Shown here: positions 54,709-64,000 of the stretch, one piece after another
Position numbering within the stretch: the first letter of the stretch is position 1
Layout of the letters: each line of letters begins with the position of its first letter
NCBI RefSeq assembly: GCF_003731765.1
Contig: NZ_MOAL01000001.1
Coordinates: 186,001 to 250,000 of the forward strand
From: Pseudomonas chlororaphis
GTDB lineage: Bacteria > Pseudomonadota > Gammaproteobacteria > Pseudomonadales > Pseudomonadaceae
Direction: 5' to 3'
Length of the DNA stretch: 64,000 bases
Notes under the pieces: model-generated
Databases searched by the model: none
What the model saw: the letters and a program-made list of their open reading frames with translations, nothing else
What the model was told of the DNA's origin: nothing
Made by a program: the position numbers and the translations under genes

Positions 54709-55089
54709 TCAGGCGGCGAGCTGTAGGCGCCAGGCGGCAAGGCCCAGGAAGAACCAGCCAAGCAGGAAGGCCAGGCCGCCAAACGGGGTGACGATGCCCA
54801 GCTTGCTGATGCCGGTCAGGGTCAGCAGGTACAGGCTGCCGGAGAACAGCAGGATACCGATCACGAACGACACCCCGGCCCAGGTCACCAGGCGCCCGGG
54901 GATATGGGTGGCCAGCAGGGCTACGCCGAACAGGGCCAGGGTGTGCACGAGCTGATAGGTGACGCCGGTGTGGAAAATCGCCAGGTACTCGGCGCTGAGC
55001 CGACTCTTCAGGCCGTGGGCGGCAAATGCGCCGAGGGCGACACCGGTAAAGCCGAAAAAGGCGGCCAGCATCAAGAAGCCACGCAACAT
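54709..55089 (-). CDS. DUF423 membrane protein (YgdD-like)
   Basis: 126-aa protein with four membrane helices: FLMLAAFFGFTGVALGAFAA, the conserved HGLKSRLSAEYLAIFHTGVTYQLVHTLAL block, SFVIGILLFSGSLYLLTLTG and GIVTPFGGLAFLLGWFFLGL. DUF423 family; function unknown. RBS GGAGTTCC upstream. It is divergent from mtgA. Confidence 0.9.
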   Translation of the reverse strand: MLRGFLMLAAFFGFTGVALGAFAAHGLKSRLSAEYLAIFHTGVTYQLVHTLALFGVALLATHIPGRLVTWAGVSFVIGILLFSGSLYLLTLTGISKLGIVTPFGGLAFLLGWFFLGLAAWRLQLAA

Positions 55090-55124
55090 GGGGAACTCCA
55101 GTCAGAATCATCGGGCAGGGTCTG

Positions 55125-55130
55125 TATAAT
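55125..55130 (+). promoter_or_regulatory. Candidate -10 box for mtgA
   Basis: A perfect TATAAT lies 35 bp before the mtgA start in the 75-bp divergent gap. No good -35 is visible at 16-18 bp. Confidence 0.45.
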
Positions 55131-55164
55131 GGCCCGCTTCCACGGGTTCGGCCAAGCCATCTCT

Positions 55165-55887
55165 ATGCTGCGTTTACTCTTTCGTCGCCTCACTAAAGCC
55201 CTGCTCTGGTTTGTAGCGGGCAGCATCTTGCTGGTCCTGGTGTTTCGCGTGGTGCCGCCTCCGGGCACGGCGCTGATGGTCGAGCGCAAGGTCGAGTCGT
55301 GGTTCGATGGCGAGCCCATTGACCTGCAACGCACCTGGAAACCCTGGGATGAGATTTCCGACAACATCAAGGTGGCGGTGATCGCCGGTGAGGACCAGAA
55401 GTTTCCCGAGCACTGGGGCTTCGATATCGACGCCATCCAGGCAGCCCTTGCCCACAACGAGCGCGGCGGCTCGATCCGCGGCGCCAGCACCCTGAGCCAG
55501 CAAGTGTCGAAAAACCTATTCCTGTGGTCGGGGCGCAGTTGGCTGCGCAAGGGCCTTGAAGCCTGGTTTACCGGGCTGATCGAAATCTTCTGGCCCAAGC
55601 AGCGGATTCTTGAGGTTTACCTCAACAGTGTGGAGTGGGATGAAGGCGTGTTTGGCGCCGAAGCGGCAGCACGGCACCACTTTGGCGTCAGCGCGGCCTC
55701 ACTGACACGCCAACAGGCCAGCTTGCTGGCGGCGGTGCTGCCTAACCCGCGGGTCTGGAGCGCCGGGCATCCCAGCACCTATGTCCTGCAACGCGCAGGC
55801 TGGATTCGGCGGCAAATGAGCCAACTGGGCGGCGCCGAGTACCTCAGCAAGCTGAATGATTCGCGCACAGCGCCCTGGACCAACTAA
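55165..55887 (+). CDS. mtgA: Monofunctional peptidoglycan glycosyltransferase
   Basis: 240-aa membrane-anchored GT51 enzyme that polymerises lipid II into glycan strands. One N-terminal helix (LLWFVAGSILLVLVFRVVPP), then the GT51 motifs AGEDQKFPEHWGFD with the catalytic Glu, GGSIRGASTLSQQVSKNLFL, and EVYLNSVEWDEGVFGAEAAA. No transpeptidase domain, hence monofunctional. The ATG at 55165 is the family start. A REP doublet follows at once. Confidence 0.94.
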   Translation: MLRLLFRRLTKALLWFVAGSILLVLVFRVVPPPGTALMVERKVESWFDGEPIDLQRTWKPWDEISDNIKVAVIAGEDQKFPEHWGFDIDAIQAALAHNERGGSIRGASTLSQQVSKNLFLWSGRSWLRKGLEAWFTGLIEIFWPKQRILEVYLNSVEWDEGVFGAEAAARHHFGVSAASLTRQQASLLAAVLPNPRVWSAGHPSTYVLQRAGWIRRQMSQLGGAEYLSKLNDSRTAPWTN

Positions 55888-55889
55888 CC

Positions 55890-55973
55890 GCAGGAGCCGG
55901 CTTACCGGCGATAAAGCCCCTGAGGTTGGCCTTGAATCTGCTGGCGCTATCGCTGGTAAGCCAGCTCCCACAA
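55890..55973. repeat. REPIN between mtgA and rpoH
   Basis: GCAGGAGCCGGCTTACCGGCG and CGCTGGTAAGCCAGCTCCCAC are inverted arms; both carry TTACC/GGTAAG instead of TTGCC/GGCAAG, a matched (compensated) change. Confidence 0.75.
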
Positions 55974-55995
55974 GGTCACAGCGTGGGCCGGAAAC

Positions 55996-56030
55996 AAAAA
56001 CGCCCCGATCAATGATCGGGGCGTTTTTTT
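55996..56030. terminator. Bidirectional intrinsic terminator after rpoH
   Basis: AAAAACGCCCCGATC pairs with GATCGGGGCGTTTTTT around AAT. It serves rpoH on the minus strand (12 bp past the stop) and can stop mtgA transcripts on the plus strand. Confidence 0.93.
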
Positions 56031-56042
56031 ACGCGTTGTGGC

Positions 56043-56897
56043 TTACGCGGCAATCGATAGCTTCAGCTTGTTCATCGCGCTTTTCTCAAGCTGGCGAATC
56101 CGCTCGGCCGACACGTTGTACTTCTGTGCCAGGTCGTGCAGCGTGGCTTTCTCTTCCGCCAGCCAGCGCTGGTAGAGGATGTCGCGGCTGCGGTCGTCCA
56201 GCACTTCCAGGGCTTCATGCAAGTTGCTGGTGGAGTTGTCGGTCCAGTCGGCATCTTCCAGTTGGCGCGCCGGGTCGTAACGGTGGTCTTCCAGGTAGTT
56301 AGCCGGCGATTGGAAGGCGCTGTCGTCGTCCGCTTCCGCAGCGGGGTCGAAGGCCATGTCCTGGCCGGTCAGGCGACTTTCCATCTCGCGCACTTCACGC
56401 GGCTCAACACCGAGGCTTTCGGCCACGCGGTGGACTTCTTCGTTGTTCAACCAGGCCAGGCGTTTCTTCTGGCTGCGCAGGTTGAAGAACAGTTTGCGCT
56501 GGGCCTTGGTGGTCGCCACTTTCACGATGCGCCAGTTACGCAGGATGAACTCGTGGATTTCCGCCTTGATCCAGTGCACAGCAAAGGACACCAAGCGCAC
56601 ACCCATTTCCGGGTTGAAGCGCTTCACGGCTTTCATCAGGCCAACGTTGCCTTCCTGAATCAGGTCAGCCTGGGCCAAACCGTAGCCGGAATAGCTACGG
56701 GCGATATGTACAACAAAACGCAGGTGGGCGAGCACCATCTGCCGAGCCGCCTCAAGATCCTGCTCATAGTAGAGACTCTCGGCCAGTTCACGCTCCTGCT
56801 CAGGGGTCAGCAATGGAATGCTGTTCACCGTGTGCACGTAGGCTTCCAGGTTTGCGCCTGGAACCAAGGCATAAGCAGGTTGCAAAGAAGTGGTCAT
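56043..56897 (-). CDS. rpoH: RNA polymerase sigma-32 factor
   Basis: 284-aa heat-shock sigma factor. Region 2 is seen in [20 protein letters not shown] and [20 protein letters not shown], the RpoH box in [15 protein letters not shown], and region 4 in [20 protein letters not shown]. The ATG at 56897 ([14 protein letters not shown]) is the family start; a longer in-frame start lacks similarity. It lies 113 bp downstream of ftsX and has its own AlgU-like promoter candidate. RBS GGAGG is nine bases before the ATG. Confidence 0.97.
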   Translation of the reverse strand: MTTSLQPAYALVPGANLEAYVHTVNSIPLLTPEQERELAESLYYEQDLEAARQMVLAHLRFVVHIARSYSGYGLAQADLIQEGNVGLMKAVKRFNPEMGVRLVSFAVHWIKAEIHEFILRNWRIVKVATTKAQRKLFFNLRSQKKRLAWLNNEEVHRVAESLGVEPREVREMESRLTGQDMAFDPAAEADDDSAFQSPANYLEDHRYDPARQLEDADWTDNSTSNLHEALEVLDDRSRDILYQRWLAEEKATLHDLAQKYNVSAERIRQLEKSAMNKLKLSIAA

Positions 56898-56946
56898 ACG
56901 AAAAAACCTCCGACTCACATAACTCGTGCAGTTCAGCACTGCGAAA

Positions 56947-56973
56947 ATTGACCGGGAACCGCAGAACAAGTTC
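56947..56973 (-). promoter_or_regulatory. AlgU/sigma-E type promoter for rpoH
   Basis: On the minus strand GAACTT (56968-56973) and TCAAT (56947-56951) are 16 bp apart, matching the AlgU/RpoE consensus GAACTT-N16/17-TCNAA closely. It lies about 50 bp before the rpoH ATG. An AlgU-dependent rpoH promoter is known in P. aeruginosa. Confidence 0.65.
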
Positions 56974-57010
56974 CCATAAATGCTGAAAGGTCAATACAAG
57001 CAAAAAGACA

Positions 57011-58033
57011 TTACTTCGGTGCCAGTTCCCTCAGGTGACGGGCCACCGCAATCCACGCACCGATATAACCCAACAGCACCGCGCCTAGCAAGAGCGACAG
57101 ACCATCTGCGACCGGCACACCCGCGAGGGCGAAATCACTGCCGTACAAACCGGCCAGCCCGACGACCGCATCGTTCAGCCAGTTGAGGCCGAACGCCAGG
57201 ACGCCCCAGGACAGAAGCCCGGCACCGAAGCCGTACAACGCCCCCATATAAAGGAAGGGACGCCGCACATAGCTGTCTGTACCGCCGACGAGTTTAATCA
57301 CTTCTATCTCGATGCGGCGGTTTTCAATATGAAGACGAATGGTATTGCCTATCACCAAAAGTAATGCAGACACCAACAGCACCGTCAGGCCGAAGACAAA
57401 ACGGTCTCCCAGCTTGAGGATCGCCGCCAGCCGCTCGACCCAGACCAGGTCCAGCTGCGCCAGTTGCACCTTGGGCATATCCGCCAGGCGCTGACGCAAG
57501 GCTTCCAGGGTTGGCTTGTCGACTTCATCCGGGGTCACCAGCACCACGCCCGGCAGCGGGTTGTGCGGCAGCTCGCGCAAGGCCTCGCCCAGGCCGGACT
57601 GCTGCTGGAATTCCTGCAGGGCCATGTCCTTGCTGATGAACTCGGCATCCGCCACACCCGGCAGGCCTTTGATCTGCTGACTGAGCTGCTCGCCCTCGGT
57701 GGCGCTGGCATCCAGCTCAAGGTACAGGGAAATCTGCGCCGCCCGCTGCCAGGAACCGCCCAGGCGCTCGACGTTGTTCAGCAACAGCGACAGACCCATG
57801 GGCAAACTCAGGGCCACGGCCATCACCAGGCAGGTAAAGAAGCTGCCGATCGGCTGCTTGCCCAGGCGCCGCAGGCTGTCCAGCAAGCTGGCGCGATGGC
57901 TTTCAATCCAGGCACGCAACAAGGTGCCGAAATCCGGGCCGTCGTCTTCGTCGTGTTTTTTCTTCGACGGTTGCGGGTCGGAGGCTTTGGGCGCTACGCG
58001 CTCAGCCACTTTAGGGGTGCGAGTGGCACTCAT
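57011..58033 (-). CDS. ftsX: Cell division protein FtsX
   Basis: 340-aa inner-membrane partner of FtsE. A cytoplasmic basic N-terminus of about 55 residues, then helices near residues 64-85 (FFTCLVMAVALSLPMGLSLL), 235-255 (GLTVLLVSALLLVIGNTI), 280-300 and 310-332, with a periplasmic ECD containing FISKDMALQEFQQQSGLGEA. FtsEX controls septal peptidoglycan hydrolases and divisome assembly. It overlaps ftsE by four bases (ATGA). Confidence 0.95.
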   Translation of the reverse strand: MSATRTPKVAERVAPKASDPQPSKKKHDEDDGPDFGTLLRAWIESHRASLLDSLRRLGKQPIGSFFTCLVMAVALSLPMGLSLLLNNVERLGGSWQRAAQISLYLELDASATEGEQLSQQIKGLPGVADAEFISKDMALQEFQQQSGLGEALRELPHNPLPGVVLVTPDEVDKPTLEALRQRLADMPKVQLAQLDLVWVERLAAILKLGDRFVFGLTVLLVSALLLVIGNTIRLHIENRRIEIEVIKLVGGTDSYVRRPFLYMGALYGFGAGLLSWGVLAFGLNWLNDAVVGLAGLYGSDFALAGVPVADGLSLLLGAVLLGYIGAWIAVARHLRELAPK

Positions 58034-58697
58034 ACGCCGGCCTCCCCATCGCCGATCAAGCGACCGCGTTGCAGGGTCAGCATGCGATGGCGCATGCGCG
58101 CGATCAGCGCCAGGTCGTGGCTGGCGATCAATACGCTGGTGCCCAGGCGATTGATGTCTTCGAACACCCCCATGATTTCCGCCGCCAGGCGCGGGTCGAG
58201 GTTACCCGTGGGTTCATCCGCCAGCAGCAAGGCCGGGCGATGGACGATGGCGCGGGCGATACCGACACGCTGCTGCTGGCCGGTGGAGAGGTCCCCCGGG
58301 AACAGATCGGTCTTGTCCGACAGCGCCACGCGCTCCAGGGCCGAATCCACACGTTTGGCGATTTCCGCCTTGGACAGGCCGAGGATTTGCAGCGGCAAGG
58401 CGACGTTGTTGAACACGGTGCGATCGAACAACAGCTGGTGGTTCTGGAACACCACACCGATCTGCCGACGCAGAAAAGGAATCTGCGCGTTGCTGATCTG
58501 CCCCAGGTCCTGCCCGGCCAGCAACAACTTGCCGCTGGTGGGGCGCTCCATGGCTAGCAGCAGGCGCAGCAAGGTACTTTTACCGGCACCGGAGTGCCCG
58601 GTGACAAACAAAAACTCGCCGCGACGGACTCGAAAGCTCAGCTCATGCAAGCCGACGTGACCGTTCGGATAGCGTTTACCGACCTGTTCGAAACGAA

Positions 58698-58701
<4 letters not shown>
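58030..58701 (-). CDS. ftsE: Cell division ATP-binding protein FtsE
   Basis: 223-aa ABC ATPase. Walker A GHSGAGKSTLLRLLL, signature LSTGQQQRVGIARAI (Thr in place of the more usual Gly in LSGGQ), Walker B ALLLADEPTGNLDPRLA and the His switch in VLIASHDL. Works with FtsX. It overlaps ftsY upstream and ftsX downstream by four bases each, so ftsY-ftsE-ftsX is one translationally coupled unit. Confidence 0.96.
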
Positions 58702-60224
<1,523 letters not shown>

Positions 60225-60568
60225 GGAGGACGGCTATCTCAAGGTAGCGATGCGCCAAGGTGGCGCCTCGGTAAATAAATATTCGATGCAGAACAGACTG
60301 CGTTTAATCCAGCTTGTTCACGCGCAACATTTTGTTGAAGTGCCAACGGGCGCTTCAAAGATCGATTTCACTCAGGACTGGAACGGCAAAATCGGCGAAA
60401 AAGCGAAGTTTAGCTGATAAAAACCGACCTTCCGCAGCAAACCCATACAACCTGACCCGGCACAAAGGCCCGATAGGCGTGGCCGCCGCCAAAACGGATC
60501 AGTATCCTAGCACCTCCTCGCCCGCCGACGCTAAGACCAAGCGGGCAGCCCAACAGGTTTAAAAACGA
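60225..60568. other. 344-bp divergent intergenic region, ftsY / M16 peptidase
   Basis: No gene I can support lies here. It is AT-richer near 60270-60420 (AATAAATATTCGATG, GTTTAGCTGATAAAAACC). TATCCT at 60503-60508 resembles a -10 box for the peptidase gene but has no -35. An 82-codon plus-strand frame (60314-60562) has no recognisable similarity and I do not call it. Confidence 0.5.
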
Positions 60569-61924
60569 ATGAATGCTCTAGCCCGCCGCGCTGCAGGCCT
60601 GCTGCTCAGCACAGTTTGTCTGCCCCTTTCAGCTTTGGCTGCCGACCCCCAACCCACCCATGAATTCACCCTGGATAACGGCCTCAAAGTGGTCGTGCGC
60701 GAAGACCATCGCGCGCCGGTTGTGGTCTCCCAGGTCTGGTACAAGGTCGGCTCCAGCTACGAAACCCCGGGCCAGACTGGTTTGTCCCATGCCCTGGAAC
60801 ACATGATGTTCAAAGGCAGCGAAAAGGTCGGCCCCGGCGAAGCCTCGCTGATCCTGCGGGACCTGGGCGCCGAAGAAAATGCCTTCACCAGCGACGATTT
60901 CACCGCCTACTACCAAGTACTGGCCCGCGACCGCCTGGGCGTCGCCTTCGAGCTGGAAGCCGATCGCATGGCCAGCTTGCGCCTGCCGGCCGACGAGTTC
61001 GCCCGCGAAATCGAAGTCATCAAGGAAGAACGTCGCCTGCGCACCGATGACAAGCCGATGTCCAAGGCCTACGAGCGCTTCAAGGCCATGGCTTACCCGG
61101 CCAGCGGCTACCACACGCCGACCATCGGCTGGATGGCCGACCTCAATCGCATGAAAGTCGAGGAGCTGCGCCACTGGTACCAGTCCTGGTACGTGCCGAA
61201 CAACGCCACCCTGGTGGTGGTCGGCGACGTCACCCCGGACGAGGTGAAAACCCTGGCCCAGCGTTACTTCGGCCCGATACCCAAGCGTGATGTGCCCGCT
61301 GCAAAGATCCCCATGGAACTGGCCGAACCCGGCGAGCGCCAGATCACCCTGCACGTGAAAACCCAACTGCCGAGCCTGATGCTGGCCTTCAACGTGCCAA
61401 GCATCGCCACCGCCGAAGACAAGCGCTCGGTCAACGCCCTGCGCCTGGCCTCGGCTCTGCTCGACGGCGGCTACAGCGCGCGCATTCCGACCCAACTGGA
61501 GCGCGGCGAAGAGCTGCTGTCCGGCGGTTCCACACGCTATGACGCCTACACCCGGGGCGACAGCCTGTTCATGCTCTCGGCCACCCCCAACAGCCAGAAG
61601 AAAAAAACCATCGCCCAGGCAGAAGCCGGCCTGTGGCGCATGCTGGAGCAGTTGAAAACCACCCCGCCGAGCGCCGAGGAGCTGGAACGCGTGCGCGCCC
61701 AGGTCATCGCCGGCCTGGTCTTCGAGCGTGACTCCATCACCAGCCAGGCCAGCTCCATCGGCCAACTGGAAACCGTCGGCCTGTCCTGGAAGCTGATGGA
61801 CACCGAACTGGCAGAACTGCAAAGCGTGACCCCGGAAGACATCCAGAAAGCTGCCCGGACCTATTTCACCCGCGAACGCCTGAGCGTGGCCCACGTATTG
61901 CCTGAGGAGTCCGCTCATGAATAA
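60569..61924 (+). CDS. M16 family metallopeptidase, catalytic type
   Basis: 451-aa secreted or periplasmic zinc peptidase (pitrilysin family). A signal peptide of about 25 residues (LLLSTVCLPLSALAADP), then the inverted zinc motif H74-ALE-H78 in GLSHALEHMMFKGSEK with the distal Glu in GAEENAFTSDDFTAYYQ, EVIKEERRLRTDDKP and a C-terminal inactive M16 half. It overlaps the next gene by eight bases; such pairs act as heterodimers in which this subunit holds the zinc. Confidence 0.93.
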   Translation: MNALARRAAGLLLSTVCLPLSALAADPQPTHEFTLDNGLKVVVREDHRAPVVVSQVWYKVGSSYETPGQTGLSHALEHMMFKGSEKVGPGEASLILRDLGAEENAFTSDDFTAYYQVLARDRLGVAFELEADRMASLRLPADEFAREIEVIKEERRLRTDDKPMSKAYERFKAMAYPASGYHTPTIGWMADLNRMKVEELRHWYQSWYVPNNATLVVVGDVTPDEVKTLAQRYFGPIPKRDVPAAKIPMELAEPGERQITLHVKTQLPSLMLAFNVPSIATAEDKRSVNALRLASALLDGGYSARIPTQLERGEELLSGGSTRYDAYTRGDSLFMLSATPNSQKKKTIAQAEAGLWRMLEQLKTTPPSAEELERVRAQVIAGLVFERDSITSQASSIGQLETVGLSWKLMDTELAELQSVTPEDIQKAARTYFTRERLSVAHVLPEESAHE

Positions 61925-63407
61925 GCGCAAGACTGCATCCCCGATCCTGCTCGGCCTGGCGCTGCTGGCCCTGATCATTGCCGCCGGCCTGTACCTGTTG
62001 CGCTCCAGCGAGTCCAAGGCCAGCCAGGCCCTGGACCAGGCCAAGAGCAGCCAGAAGCTGCAATCCCTGGCCGAACTGGACGGCAAGGCGCCCAGCCATC
62101 GCAACCTGAATGTGCAGACCTGGAACACCGCCGAAGGCGCCAAGGTGCTGTTCGTCGAAGCCCGCGAACTGCCGATGTTCGACCTGCGCCTGATCTTCTC
62201 CGCCGGCAGCAGCCAGGATGGCAACGCCCAGGGCCTGGCCCTGCTGACCAACGCTATGCTCAACGAAGGTGTGGCCGGCAAAGACGTCGGCGCCATCGCC
62301 CAGGGCTTTGAAGGCCTAGGCGCGGACTTCGGCAACGGTGCCTATAAAGACATGGCCGTGGCCTCCCTGCGCAGCTTGAGCGCGGCGGATAAGCGCGAGC
62401 CGGCCCTGAAGCTGTTCGCCGAAGTCGTGGGCAAACCGACCTTCCCTGCCGACTCCCTGGCGCGGATCAAGAACCAGATGCTCGCCGGTTTCGAATACCA
62501 GAAGCAGAACCCCGGCAAGCTGGCCAGCCTGGAGCTGATGAAGCGCCTGTACGGCGATCACCCTTACGCCCATGCCAGCGATGGCACCGCGAAAAGTGTT
62601 CCGGGCATCAGCCTCGACCAACTGCGTGCATTCCACGCCAAGGCCTACGCCGCTGGCAACGTGGTGATCGCCCTGGTTGGCGACCTGTCCCGCAGCGACG
62701 CTGAAGCCGTCGCCGCCCAGGTATCGGCTGCCCTGCCCAAGGGCCCGGCCCTGGCGAAGATCGCCCAGCCCAGCGAACCCAAGGCGAGCATCGGTCATAT
62801 CGAGTTCCCATCCAGCCAGACCAGCCTGATGCTGGCGCAACTGGGCATCGACCGTGACGACCCGGACTACGCGGCCGTGTCCCTGGGTAACCAGATCCTC
62901 GGCGGCGGTGGCTTCGGCACCCGCCTGATGAGCGAAGTCCGGGAAAAACGCGGCCTGACCTACGGCGTCTACTCGGGCTTCACCCCGATGCAGGCCCGCG
63001 GCCCGTTCATGATCAACCTGCAAACCCGCGCCGAGATGAGCGAAGGCACCCTGAAACTGGTGCAGGACGTCCTCGCCGACTACCTCAAGACCGGCCCGAC
63101 CCAGAAAGAACTGGACGACGCCAAGCGCGAACTGGCCGGCAGCTTCCCGCTGTCCACCGCCAGCAACGCCGACATCGTCGGGCAACTGGGCGCCATGGGC
63201 TTCTACAACCTGCCGCTGAGCTACCTCGAAGACTTCATGCGCCAGTCCCAAGCGCTGACGGTGGAACAGGTCACGACCGCGCTGAACAAACACCTGAGCG
63301 TCGACAAGATGGTCATCGTCACGGCCGGCCCTACCGTTGCACAAAAGCCGTTGCCGGCCCCTACTGATAAACCCGCCGAGCAACCGCTCGGGGTTCCGGA
63401 GCATTGA
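61917..63407 (+). CDS. M16 family peptidase-like subunit without zinc motif
   Basis: 496-aa protein with an N-terminal membrane segment (PILLGLALLALIIAAGLYLL, residues 8-27). M16 fold, but at the place of HxxEH it reads LALLTNAMLNEGVAG, so zinc binding is lost. The later R/Y motif region GGGGFGTRLMSEVREKRGLTYGVYSG, which completes substrate binding in the dimer, is kept. It is probably the partner of the preceding peptidase. A Pro-rich C-terminal tail follows. It overlaps rsmD by one base (TGATG), an order conserved in pseudomonads. Confidence 0.93.
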   Translation: MNKRKTASPILLGLALLALIIAAGLYLLRSSESKASQALDQAKSSQKLQSLAELDGKAPSHRNLNVQTWNTAEGAKVLFVEARELPMFDLRLIFSAGSSQDGNAQGLALLTNAMLNEGVAGKDVGAIAQGFEGLGADFGNGAYKDMAVASLRSLSAADKREPALKLFAEVVGKPTFPADSLARIKNQMLAGFEYQKQNPGKLASLELMKRLYGDHPYAHASDGTAKSVPGISLDQLRAFHAKAYAAGNVVIALVGDLSRSDAEAVAAQVSAALPKGPALAKIAQPSEPKASIGHIEFPSSQTSLMLAQLGIDRDDPDYAAVSLGNQILGGGGFGTRLMSEVREKRGLTYGVYSGFTPMQARGPFMINLQTRAEMSEGTLKLVQDVLADYLKTGPTQKELDDAKRELAGSFPLSTASNADIVGQLGAMGFYNLPLSYLEDFMRQSQALTVEQVTTALNKHLSVDKMVIVTAGPTVAQKPLPAPTDKPAEQPLGVPEH

Positions 63408-64000
63408 TGGCCCGTTCACCGCATCCCAGTAAGAAACCCGTTCACAACCAGCACAACGGTGTGGGCAACCTGCGCATCATCGGCGGCGAATGGCGCAGCC
63501 GTAAGCTGAGCTTCCCCGACCTGCCGGGCCTGCGCCCCACCCCGGACCGGGTACGGGAAACCCTGTTCAACTGGCTGGCGCCTTATGTAGCCGGGGCCAA
63601 GATCATCGATCTGTTCGCCGGCAGCGGCGCGGTGTTCCTTGAAGCCCTGTCCCGCGGCGCCGCCTCGGGCCTGGCCCTGGACAGCAGCAACGTTGCGATC
63701 TCCAGCCTGCGCGAGCACCTGGGCACCCTGCGTTGCACCGTGGGCCAGGCGCAGACCGCCGACGCCCTGCGCTACCTGGAAAGCCAGCCGGCAACACCGT
63801 TCGACCTGGCCTTCCTCGACCCGCCGTTCAACCAGAACCTGCTGCCTGCCGCCTGCGCCCTGCTGGAAGAGCGTGGCTGGCTGGCGGACAACGCCTGGAT
63901 TTACACCGAAAGCGAAACCGCGCCCTCTACCCTGGGCCTGCCCGGGACCTGGCGCCTGCATCGTGAGCAAAAATCCGGGCAGGTGTATTACGCGTTGTGG
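63407..64000 (+). CDS. rsmD: 16S rRNA (guanine(966)-N(2))-methyltransferase, 3' end cut by window
   Basis: 198 codons are visible and no stop is reached; by family length only a few residues should be missing. SAM motif IIDLFAGSGAVFLEALSRGA and the catalytic LAFLDPPFNQNLL (D-P-P-F) are present; the N-terminus LRIIGGEWRSRKLSFPD and LRPTPDRVRETLFNWLAPY are family signatures. It methylates G966 in 16S rRNA. It starts at the A of the preceding TGA. Confidence 0.95.
   Translation, partial: MARSPHPSKKPVHNQHNGVGNLRIIGGEWRSRKLSFPDLPGLRPTPDRVRETLFNWLAPYVAGAKIIDLFAGSGAVFLEALSRGAASGLALDSSNVAISSLREHLGTLRCTVGQAQTADALRYLESQPATPFDLAFLDPPFNQNLLPAACALLEERGWLADNAWIYTESETAPSTLGLPGTWRLHREQKSGQVYYALW

Noticed and set aside
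60314..60562. 82-codon frame upstream of the M16 peptidase
   Set aside because: Low-complexity, no RBS, no recognisable family; probably chance.

Overview
The window is about 64 kb of GC-rich chromosome from a Pseudomonas, most likely of the fluorescens lineage. The grounds are the gene content and order (ahcY-metF-rhlE-yceI-bioA-rsmE, pilGHIJ-chpA, gshB-tonB-algH-ruvX-pyrRBC', pilT-yggS-proC-yggTU-metXW-rdgB-hemW, trmB-thiGS, rpoH-ftsX-ftsE-ftsY, two M16 peptidases-rsmD), the pyrB-pyrC' arrangement, and many copies of a REP sequence of the form GTAGGAGC..GGCTTGCC / GCCGGCAAGCCGGCTCCTAC. Species assignment is inference. Nearly everything is core chromosome. I found no phage, integron, transposase, CRISPR array, rRNA or tRNA gene.

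Layout. 1-6.3 kb: cell-envelope and transport genes (DUF1090 fragment, cytochrome c', MltA, MAPEG, EamA exporter, Na+/H+ antiporter, formate/nitrite-type channel, thioesterase). 6.4-9.1 kb: S-adenosylhomocysteine recycling, with an SAH riboswitch in front of ahcY, then metF. 9.1-17.1 kb: a solute-binding protein, the DEAD-box helicase rhlE with a long leader, a yceI/cytochrome b561 pair, bioA, rsmE, a six-unit tandem REP array and a hemolysin III family gene. 17.2-25.5 kb: a complete malonate decarboxylase operon mdcABCDEGH-madLM on the minus strand, facing its LysR regulator mdcR. 25.7-36.3 kb: a NADAR-domain gene, then the Chp/Pil chemosensory system (pilG, pilH, pilI, pilJ, chpA, chpC) on the minus strand, without pilK (CheR) or chpB (CheB). 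36.5-43.0 kb: gshB, tonB, algH, ruvX, pyrR, pyrB, pyrC'. 43-54.6 kb: NlpC/P60 hydrolase, pilT (no pilU beside it), yggS-proC-yggT-yggU, metX-metW, rdgB-hemW, kptA, trmB, thiG, thiS. 54.7-64 kb: DUF423 protein, mtgA, rpoH, ftsX-ftsE-ftsY, an M16 peptidase pair and rsmD, which runs off the end.

How they work together. AhcY and MetF, with MetX and MetW 40 kb away, belong to the methionine/SAM cycle. Mdc proteins convert imported malonate to acetate and CO2 through an acyl-carrier subunit bearing a phosphoribosyl-dephospho-CoA arm. The Chp proteins form a phosphorelay controlling type IV pilus extension and retraction, for which PilT is the retraction motor. FtsE/FtsX act in division and peptidoglycan hydrolase control, FtsY in SRP targeting, and RpoH in heat shock.

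I did not find a convincing undescribed system. The observations most worth a second look are the 101-bp tandem REP array whose last unit supplies the stop codon of the adjacent gene, the Chp system without its methylation enzymes, a 28-bp perfect palindrome inside a transporter gene, and several regulatory candidates (SAH riboswitch, AlgU-type rpoH promoter, LysR-type dyad at mdcA). Coordinates and starts were read by eye. Functions rest on motif recognition, not on database searches.
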